Shown: positions 55,630 to 64,000 of the stretch, one piece after another
Layout: the number at the start of each line of letters is the position of its first letter
Numbering within the stretch: the first letter of the stretch is position 1
Assembly (NCBI GenBank): GCA_036172665.1
Contig: CM069876.1
Span: forward strand, 41,075,001-41,139,000
Length of the DNA stretch: 64,000 nucleotides
Source: Prosopocoilus inquinatus
Lineage: Eukaryota > Arthropoda > Insecta > Coleoptera > Lucanidae
Direction of reading: 5' to 3'
Notes under the pieces: generated by a model
The model's database searches: none
Told to the model about the DNA's origin: nothing
What the model saw: only the letters and a program-made list of their open reading frames with translations
Program-made: the position numbers and the translations under genes

Positions 55630-57784
55630 TACAGGCTGTATCTGAATTCCTAGCCAAACTTTACAAATGTAATGCATTGGACAAAAATGTAAAAAAGTTC
55701 CTATAAACATGTATCCAAAAATACTTCCTTGGAAAGTTATACCGCGATTTTCAAAACTGATACAAGTGGTCTCAGTGAAACTGATTTTCGACCCTCGTAT
55801 GCTATTTTGTACAACAGTATGTTTGGTTTGATCAATGTCGCAAATATTCCTGTAATTTGGCGCATAAATGGTCGGTTTCTGAAACGATACATAACTTTAT
55901 GTAGAGATAAACTCACCATAACTTCTAAAAACCGTTTCTCAAAACTTTATCCGTCGATGAAGCGTATTCGTAAACAGTTTATACTTTTCACAAAGTTATC
56001 TGTCAATCAAAATTTATATTTATATAAAGTTATGCATCGTTTCAGAAACCGGGCATTAATCTGTCTGGTAAAAAGTAATATGAGTAAAGTAGCTGTTCAA
56101 GCATATGGTTGCCTATATTAAACACCTCCAGAAACATTTTCTTTCTTGAAATTCAATTCCGCCTAATGTTCCGCAGGGTGCAGTTTGCATGCAGTGGAGA
56201 ATCATTTTTATTGAGCGTACTAGTACACAAGCCTAACTATTTACGACTACATAGAATAAAAGATTATGTATTGGAAGTATACGACAAATAGAATTTGTTA
56301 TGTAAGGATTTCACCATAGTCGTTTTTTCTTTAAAGTTATATTGACACTTGGCGCCTTCTCATCACCTTTCTGAGTACCAAACGACGTAACTCTATAATA
56401 ATAATACATTATCCTTATTCTTCCTTCAATTGATTTACAAAAACTGTATTAAATTAAATAAAGTGAAGGGTGGAGGTGAAGCGCTGGGTGGAGGAACATA
56501 ATGCGACATTCTTTTACTTTTATTCCCTAATTGTTATTATTATTTATTACTTTATTTAATATATTATTATTATTTTATTCTCCTGTTACTGTTTTATCTT
56601 GTATCAATTTTTAGTTAAATAAAATCAATCAAAACCAAGCCCAAGGTTAATCCAAATCAACCGAAATTAACCAAAACGAACAAGCAAAAGGAAAAACTAT
56701 TTTTTTTTAATATGGAAAGTTAAAACAAACAAAAATAACTAAAATTAATCAAACCTAAGCTCAAGATCACGTCAATTCAATCGTACTTCACTAAACGATC
56801 AAATAAAAGGTATCCGTTCATGAATACCCGTTAACAGAAAATTACCCGATACCCGATAAATACCCGTTTCCCAATACTAAGCAAAGTGACCAACAGCAGA
56901 GTTAGTGTTGCCAACTTAGGGAAAAAGCTGGTAAATCTAGGGTTCATTTCAAACAAAAGGGAAAAGGGGGAAAATTGCAAAAACTCTTTAAATCTAGGGA
57001 ATTTTTCAACTTCTTGGGAATAAAAGGCAGTCGCTACATTTTGCAACAATAATGACTGAATAATCAGGAGAGGAAAAAAAAACAAGAATATTTTTGAAGA
57101 CCCAGAAACACAATCCAAGTAGGAAGGAAATTACTCGTAAAATAGTTATTTGATTTCTGAAAATATGGAAGTAATTTAAAAAAAATCAAAAACATTTTTC
57201 GACAACCGAGAAACCCACTACACCCACAAAAAAATCTTTATCTAAAGTAAGGAAAACAAATGACGATCATACATAGTACAGATGAAAAGAACTTAAAAAA
57301 CGAATTGTAGATTTAACTGAATTTAAAAAATAACAATATTCAAGGCGAATAATAATTCAAACTTCACAATAATCAAAAAATAAAACAAATTCCTATCGTA
57401 ATACTTATGTACGAAATGAAGAGAGCAAAAAAAAAGAAATGAGAACTAATTATTCGCGGAGGAAAAAGAATTGCAAAAAAAATTGTTTAATTAATTTCAG
57501 AACGAAAAGGGAAAAAAAAACAAATGACGATCATAAATTTCACGATTTCGCAACAAGGAAAAAAGAAAAGAAAACAATTATTAATTAGAAACAACGTCTT
57601 CTTTTAAACAATAACAATAACTGTCCACCTGTGGTGCTATACGAAGCACCTACTTCTAAGGATAATATTTTCGTAAATCGAAATTTTGAAATTCGCATGC
57701 AACTTTTTAAGGAACTTTTATTACTCTTTTGTTTCATATAACATATCGGTAAAGTTTAGCCAAGCAATTCAGATAAACCCTGTA
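55630..57784. mobile_element. DNA transposon with ~73-bp inverted ends, ~2.15 kb
   Basis: TACAGGCTGTATCTGAATTC continuing to AAAAAAGTTCC at 55702 is mirrored at 57711-57784, whose reverse complement reads TACAGGGTTTATCTGAATTG and continues with GGCTAAACTTTAC to ATAAAAGTTCC. TA lies at both outer edges, compatible with a TA target. Inside, a second inverted pair (GGTTTCTGAAACGATACATA near 55871; ATGCATCGTTTCAGAAACCG near 56030) brackets part of a 130-codon frame (55729-56121) of no known family. A patch of the AAGGTTAATCC repeat lies at about 56635-56790. No transposase is readable, so the element is non-autonomous. Confidence 0.7.
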
Positions 57785-58536
57785 TATGCTAGGGATGTTT
57801 CCAATAAGAATCTTCAATACCTTTCCACGATTCTATACATTCTAAATGCAATTTTTTCTGGGGAAATAGAAAAATGACATCAATAGGGGACATTTGAGAC
57901 ACAAGCAAATTTCGATAAACGTATGATAAATTTTTTTCTGAAAGTTTTTTTTAGTGCGATCCCCTTCTCCCTGTATTGGAAAATTAATTTCGAGGAAATC
58001 CTCCCCACTAGGTCAGCCAATATGCACACAGATGCACGGATTAAATCGTTATTAGCGTGAAACCTATCAAATTTTACGACTCACACTGTGTAAGGTCGTT
58101 TCGCCTCGAAACTACTGCACCGCAAGCAAAACCGTCTCGAGTCAATAACTTCCCGCGCACTAAACCAACAATCGAAAATGCATTTCTGAACCGTAACGAA
58201 AATTAAATGTGTGCTTTACGGTGCCGGCGAACGGCGAATTAATGGCTCTTATTAGATAAATCTGTCTGGCTGTTTAATGAACTATAAACTGAACAATAAA
58301 GTGAGCTGCTGGGAAATTCTGTTTTAAATGCTGAAATATATTGGGCCTCTAAACACGCGTCGAAATACATATTGTAGTCTTGTTCAAACAATCGTGTAGG
58401 ATTACGGGGAAATAATATAAAGGAGTGAGTTTAAGGTAGACGGAAGTTACCACTTTTGGGCGGGTCAGTTTCCGAATTATGGCGGTTTGTTGACAGCCTC
58501 TAATGGAAAAGAACTTTTTAATTCACTTGTACTTAT
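57785..58536. other. Trio intron, nothing recognised
   Basis: No gene or repeat recognised between the two inverted-repeat elements. Confidence 0.3.
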
Positions 58537-60137
58537 ATAGGGTTACAACTAATTAAAGGCCCGCTATGCAAATTTCGTAAACTATTGGCCGTTTTCATAA
58601 TCAGACTTTAAGGAAGCTTTAATTTAAAGTCACTTTAAGTTGCAGTAAATTAAAATTTATTATGAAATCGGCCCCATAAGAGATAAAAAAACGGTTAAAT
58701 TACAAAAAAGTTGCGCTGTTTTTGGGTATATAAAAATATGCAACAAAAAAACTCCTCTGTCTTCATTCACTTTTGAAATACCATGTGTTCAACGGAAATT
58801 ATAGTTAGAGCAGGCTGTAGTATTTACCATACAATTGGCAACACAGACTTGTAGCTTGAAATAAAAAAATATGAGGATTAGAACTATGACATTTTTATTT
58901 AAAAATGTTTGATACTCTACGTAAAAGAGAGGCAATTATTACAGAAGTATGCAATTTAATACCTCCTTAAATATGGCAAAATGCGTTCGAGAATACGAAA
59001 TAGCGGATTGCCCGTTGCATTGAAGTTGACAGAAAACACACTGAATATTTAAACTTCAGTAAGATCTTTCTATTTTTTTCTTAAAGGTTGTTTATTTTGT
59101 TTCTGCGTTTCAGCAAAATAATGTCTTCTCCATCATCAAACATTGTACAAAGCCTGAGCTGAGCATAACCTCAAAGATTTATAGCAATTGTCAATTTATT
59201 ATTCATGAATCAGTGTGCGCAACTACACAGTATAAAATCGCATCAATCACAGCCTCCTCTAATTTTGAACTATCCAGTGGATTACCCGGTATCTTCAAGA
59301 AACTAAAATTATCAATTTTGAAAATCTCGAACACATTGTTTATTGATCATCATAGAATCATAAAAATCGGTAATTTTATTTTAAATTCGATGGACAATCT
59401 AAAACCACGAAAAGATATAGGTTGGGATTGACAGTTTTGCAGATACAACGCCCTCTTATGCCCGTTACCTCGGATATTCATACCACGTGATGTAAAAATT
59501 AAATCTGTATACGACAATATACAATTTACTCACGCTTTTGTTTTAAAATGTTAACTTACGAAAAATTAATTTCAGAAAATAACATTTTTTATGTAAATTA
59601 ATTAATTTAATAATAATTTTAGTTCTTAATATTTGTAAACTGCCGATTGCTTGTATAAAAATTTTCTGAGACCACTTTTTAATAACTTCATATTTTGTTT
59701 TAAAACAAAAGCATAAACGCGTCGTATTATCCTATTCAGATTTATTTATTATTTTTGTATCACATGGTACGAAAATCTAAGCTTTTGCCTATAAAAGAAA
59801 AAAACAGTTGACAATCGTATATGCGAAATTGCCAATCCTAACCTATTTCTTTTGACAGTGTTAGATTGTTCATCGAATTTAATATAAAAATGCCGAATTT
59901 TATGATTCTATGTTAATAAATAAACAAGATATGCGTTTCAGATTTTCGGACTTTCTGAGAATCTGCATTTTTTGAAGATATTTCAGAAATTAATGCGAGA
60001 TAGAAGAATTTCTTTTTTTGCAGAATTTTAGAGACCCCCAAAATAGCGCAACTTTTTTTTATAATTTAAACGCCTTTGTACATCTTAAAATTTACGAGGT
60101 TTCCGTGGTTGGCCTTAATTAGCTGTAACCCTGTATA
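58537..60137. mobile_element. DNA transposon with long inverted ends, ~1.6 kb
   Basis: The left end TATAGGGTTACAACTAATTA, AAGGCCCGC, TTTCGTAAA is mirrored by the right end, whose reverse complement reads TACAGGGTTACAGCTAATTA, AGGCCAACCAC, CCTCGTAAA. Pairing resumes further in: AAAAAAGTTGCGCTGTTTTT (about 58704) against AAAAAAAGTTGCGCTATTTT (reverse complement of about 60040-60060). The left arm is split by a nested MITE at 58586-58675. No transposase is readable. Confidence 0.68.
58586..58675. mobile_element. Nested MITE, ~90 bp
   Basis: TGGCCGTTTTCATAATCAGA faces the right end, whose reverse complement reads GGGGCCGATTTCATAATAAA. The element separates two parts of the left inverted end of the surrounding transposon, showing that it inserted later. 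Confidence 0.65.
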
Positions 60138-60276
60138 CTGTTTGATTTGTTTCATTCCCTTTATATTTTATATGTACTCAAATTCTAAACTTCGCCTTAT
60201 ATAGTTACGGTTATCTTTAGGGGTAGCCGTAATAAGGGACCGTGGTTAAAATAAGCAATACATTCATTAATTAAAT

Positions 60277-60618
60277 ATTTTTAGAAAAATTTTTTGCAAA
60301 TCGTTTTTGATTGCAGTGAAAACCTCGAGCAGCCTCTGGACAGCTGTTTCAGCCCTGCTTGGGGCTTCTTCAGCAGAGACGTAGCTCGACATTTCCACTG
60401 CAAACAAAAACGACTTGCCCAATTTATTCGCAATTGCAGTTTTCACTGCAATCAAAAACGATTTACACAAAATTTTTCTAAAAATTTTCATTATGCTTTG
60501 ACAGCAAGCATGACCTCCTTGCATGGGGGACTTATTAGGAGCAAATCCCGCTTCAATTTGTCTATCCTACTGCAATGTCAGGTCAAAAAGCGATAGTAAG
60601 ATCTCGCTATTTTATCTG
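60277..60618 (-). mobile_element. Element B copy 2, nested in element A
   Basis: Minus-oriented 342-bp insertion with a 14-bp target duplication TTCATTAATTAAAT (60263-60276 and 60619-60632). Relative to the copy at 51037 it has the same ends and core hairpin plus an extra internal segment with a second CACTGCAATCAAAAACGATT block in the opposite orientation. It inserted after element A was in place. Confidence 0.87.
60324..60390 (-). ncRNA. Type I hammerhead ribozyme-like motif (element B copy 2)
   Basis: Every core position matches the motif at 51185-51251: CTGAAGA (plus 60067+300 offset, i.e. 60367-60373 reversed), stem II AGCCC/GGGCT, GAAA (60347-60350 reversed), short stem III CAGCTG and UC with predicted cleavage after the C opposite 60339. 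Stem I CTCTG/CAGAG and its extension TCGAGC/GCTCGA are also conserved. Retention in two separately inserted copies supports a structural role, although recent common origin would also explain it. Confidence 0.68.
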
Positions 60619-60990
60619 TTCATTAATTAAATAGTTATGATTTAAATGATCTTGTAGAGACTTACACAACGCACGTATTAATTTATTATTAATAATTAAT
60701 ACCTGAAATAAATATAACTTACATACTTAAACTAGTCTAAACCCGAACTGCCTGCTTGTTTTGCAATTGATTTGGTTATATACAAACGCCGGAGACCTGG
60801 CAGAGCTCAGGAAAGCCAAAGTATTTTTAAACTATAGACACCGGAGTTTTCCAGAACTTTCAGGACTCGAGGCGTATTTTACCGTTCCGTGCGACTCCGT
60901 GAAAGCTCGTCTCAGTATACTCGGTTATCCTCTAAAATTAGGATGAATCACATACGGGAATTTTCATATTTTACGGATGCTCGCAACATT

Positions 60991-63900
60991 ATCACTCAAA
61001 TTACTACATAATTAGACTCTCTTAGTAGTGTTGTTAAAAGAAGTAAATTAGGTCATCAATTTTCATTACTTAATTCATACCCCTCCCTCACCCAAACATG
61101 TATGTTTACGTGCAAGTCGACACGTGTGTGGCAGCAAAATTCATTTCCACCTACTACAACATAACAAACACGTCTCGCCCGGCCTTCTCATAAATCCATT
61201 TACTAATAATCCTGTCATATTCAATTCGGTCCTTGAAACCCCAATTTACGGAGCCGGCAAAATTCCAATAGCGGCGTAAAGGCGGCGTCAGGATGAATGA
61301 AGTGCACTAGCTGACCCAGTTCGAGGCGAATGAATTCCTTTCGATGTCCAAACGGGATCAATTCGGAATTTACTCTCGGAGGAGGTGAAAGGGGAAAAGG
61401 CCTGTTTATGGTTCTGCCCTCCTCCCCTTCATCTCTGCGTGTCTTTTGGTGTTTGTGGCGAATTGTGATGATCCTGTTATGATCTTAAATGGACAGGATC
61501 AGATTACTGATTTGATTATATTAATAAAGCCCTCGTGAATATGCATGTATCGTTAATCTGTAAGCCAATGCTGATTTGGGGAGAATTGCAAATTGGAGAT
61601 GTTACTGCATTTCCTTGTTACTTTAATATCTTGTTACCTTCAGCAATGTTTAAAGTTGATTATTAAATCTTCATATGTTTTTTTTCGAAAGTACTGAGCG
61701 TTAAACGTAATGGTGCTTCAATTTTGTGTCTAAAAGGAAAATTCCGAATCCAATTCAATTTTCTGTAACAAGCATCGATTTTGTTTGCCATTCCAAGCCA
61801 AAGTGCTCCTTCCAATATTTACTTAAAGCGTATATTGACTTGGATGTACCCACTCAGACGTAAAAATCGTGGAAGCCATTGTCTTACCGTCCAGAAATGA
61901 AAGTTTAGAGCAGGCAGGGTCGTTTCTTCGAATCGAAATGCGGGTATTTCTTGCCGCATTGGGAACGCTGGTGCAGTAACTCTTGCATGCAGAAATATCG
62001 TCGCACCGGCGGGATACCCTATTCTGTTCGATATCTTGAATCATAAATTGTTCTTAAGACGTCCGAATGCATGCAGATGGGTGAAATGGCTTTCGTCGAT
62101 GTCGTTTTAAATTTCTTTGCAATTTTCATAAAGATATCAATATCAGAAACGAAACATGGTCGAAGATCCTTAAACATAGGGTGATAAAAGAAAATTGATC
62201 GAAAATATTAACACCACACCTTCTGTACTTAATCTATTACTATTCAATTACATTATTTATTTATTTGTTATCGCAATACGGCGTGAACTCCAGTGATAAT
62301 GTTGTATTCGTATATGTATTTCGTTAAATTTTGATATAGGCCGCCACACACGCAGATACTTATCCGGCGCTCCCGGCGTGTAGAGGACTTGGCGCGCAGA
62401 CTTAATTCGTATGTTTAGGGAGGAAAATCTGCGCTCCAAGTACGCGGGTTAAAACGTGCATCGAGGCTCGCGATGCGTGTTAAACCTCCGTTTACGGACA
62501 AATCAGGTTTTAATAAGTTAAGTAATAAATGAAACAAGGTACAAGGAACAAGCTATTGGACCATTTATCGGCTAGAGTAATACAAGTTCATGAAGTTTTT
62601 ATTCAAATCTGCCGTCTAAGTATTTAAATTTCACAACGTACTCGGCTTGACATGTCTTATAATGACATTTAATTAAATCTGTCTCATTTAATAAGATGGC
62701 CATCCTATTAATTTAAAATCATGGCTTAATAAATAAGTAAGGAATGGATTATAAGTTAAGTAGTTACATAGTTATGGTTTATACAAAGATACAAAACGGT
62801 TCAAGTTATTAAATCAAAATTGCTTTTTAAAAATATGAAAAGGAATAGGGGAGCTAAGTCGAAGGTCCAATGGTGACGTTACATTACTTAGTAACCAGTA
62901 GCTTTATTTACTTTCTGTACATTAAGTTTTATTGGCTTGTGCCTCTGTCGATTTACTTCGGAGTAGTTTTCCTTTTTCGCGTTCTAAAGGAATGCCGGAG
63001 CCTTAAAACAACGACGGTCGTCGTAAAAGTTAACTGGAATGGGTGCATAAACATCGCTGTGAAAGTGTCGTTGATCACGAAGCCGGGAATGGAATGCGAA
63101 AGATAATTTTGCCGGCGATGGAATTCCAGGTTTGCCGCTGAAAATAAATATCGGTTGCATTTTGGGTTTAGGCATGCCCGGCAAAAATTCTGTGCATTTT
63201 TACGGTTACGTAAGTTTAAATTTGAAACTTGTATGTGTGCAACGTTACTTCAAAACTTATCAATTTATACATAAGCAAAGATATACAAAGCAGGGAGGGC
63301 TTTACTAGACCGTATCAAATTGTAATTGGGCTTGCACCTACTGAACAATCACGATTTCTTCATAATATGAGAAACAGAATACATAAAATATCTGATTTAT
63401 ATTAACCGATAGACGTTCGAATTTCGGATTGCCCCAGCTTAAATGTGAAATATACAGATCCCGCCACGTTAAGTAGACACATTCTAGTGGTCACGAGTCT
63501 TACAGTGTGAACGTCAGTACTTACATGCGATTCTTATTCGATACGGTCTAGCGAACATCTCATTGGCTTGTAATCTGAGGCGTAATTACTTATGACATAA
63601 AAAACTGTGGAAATAAAAGATTAACTACCCTAATGAGAATAAGTAAAAAAAGAGAAATTTTGCAATAGGATCGCAGCGCACGTAATATCCCACACGTTAG
63701 CATACAAGCGATTGCTGCATGTCCACCACATAACATTGATCTCTTCACTTGATTACATTTGCCGATTTAAATCTCGTGCCTACTTGTTGTTGGTTTTATA
63801 ACCAGAAGAACTCGAGTTCGAACTTTGATAGTAGCAGTATTTTTCTTCCAATTTTGGTTTAAATTAATTTAAAAATAGAGCAGAAAAACGGGAAAAGTCA

Positions 63901-64000
63901 AATAAATCAAAAATCAAGGGATTCCGCTGTTCTAAATCTTGCAAAAGTTTATAATAATTCTTAGAGCCTTCATTACAGGCAACCACACTAACGAATGTGT
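60991..64000. other. Trio intron to window end, no exon recognised
   Basis: No recognisable exon, tRNA or transposon. A 73-codon minus frame at 61823-62044 lies in less AT-rich DNA but has no known family. The last 32 bases (CATTACAGGCAACCACACTA) recall the TAGGCAACC mark of the array at 22930-25240. Confidence 0.3.

Larger units (their letters stand above)
60190..60990. repeat. Element A copy 2, split by element B
   Basis: Left part 60190-60276 (GTTACGGTTATCTTTAGGGG, AATACATTCATTAATTAAAT) and right part 60633-60990 (CCCGAACTGCCTGCTTGTTT, TATACAAACGCCGGAG, AGTATTTTTAAACT, CTTTCAGGACTCGAGGCG, TTTTACCGTTCCG) match copy 1 at 53110-53560 in the same order and orientation. The 342-bp element B sits between them. 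Confidence 0.7.

Noticed and set aside
55729..56121. 130-codon open frame as a gene
   Set aside because: It overlaps inverted repeats of a DNA transposon, and the opposite strand is open over part of it. No family resemblance was seen.
56808..56875. TACCCG-type telomere-like repeats
   Set aside because: Only a handful of irregular units occur, and they do not match the TTAGG repeat of insects.
60294..60596. 100-codon frame shared with 51063-51281 (minus) as a conserved protein
   Set aside because: The shared frame is simply the conserved element B hairpin, and it is open on both strands in one copy. RNA structure explains the conservation better.

Overview
This is a eukaryotic, most likely insect, genomic window: AT-rich, almost free of coding sequence, and full of degenerate repeats. 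One coding exon is recognisable. At about 40928-41114 (+) it encodes the start of the SEC14/CRAL-TRIO domain of the Rho/Rac exchange factor Trio. It has an acceptor with a polypyrimidine tract, an ATG in strong Kozak context and a GTGAGC donor. No later Trio exon is seen, so the intron after it should run from 41115 past the window end (at least 22.9 kb). The 40.9 kb before it is upstream intron, 5' flank or both. The insect assignment rests on the insect-like Trio sequence, the tRNA-Ala type and the transposon families; the order cannot be fixed, though a beetle would fit.

Layout: 1-2 kb nothing recognised, then a foldback MITE. At 3.1-10.6 kb there are four tRNA-Ala(AGC) genes, all on the minus strand, plus one decayed tRNA-Ala relic on plus. 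Between them lie local tandem duplications with periods near 200, 370, 270, 275 and 107 bp, and a tRNA-SINE body inserted in one repeat unit. At 11.6-14.3 kb are a dead Tc1/mariner copy, a microsatellite, a perfect 34-bp inverted repeat and a 36-bp minisatellite. At 15.9-18.2 kb are a full tRNA-derived SINE and an A-rich repeat. At 20.7-25.3 kb are a 34-bp palindrome array, an LTR relic, a MITE and a degenerate ~585-bp array. At 28-35.4 kb are a dead non-LTR reverse transcriptase piece, a 1.9-kb inverted-repeat element and a T-rich array. At 37.2-39.9 kb is a triplicated repeat.

Downstream of the exon are a tRNA-like relic, 18-bp and 70-bp arrays, a second SINE, a 273-bp duplication and several MITEs. 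There is also an LTR/primer-binding-site relic, two elements with terminal inverted repeats (about 2.15 and 1.6 kb) and two copies of an LTR-like repeat, one split by a nested insertion.

The most interesting signal is a short interspersed element, called element B here, present three times with 12-14 bp target-site duplications (51037-51294, 60277-60618, 23625-23738). Two copies carry what reads as a complete type I hammerhead ribozyme: CTGAAGA core, 5-bp stem II, GAAA, very short stem III and a UC cleavage site, with stem I prolonged into a long hairpin. The core is identical in both copies while the rest has diverged. This resembles animal retrozymes and the ribozymes of Penelope-like elements; no activity has been shown here. 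Apart from trio and the tRNA genes, nothing forms a pathway or operon.
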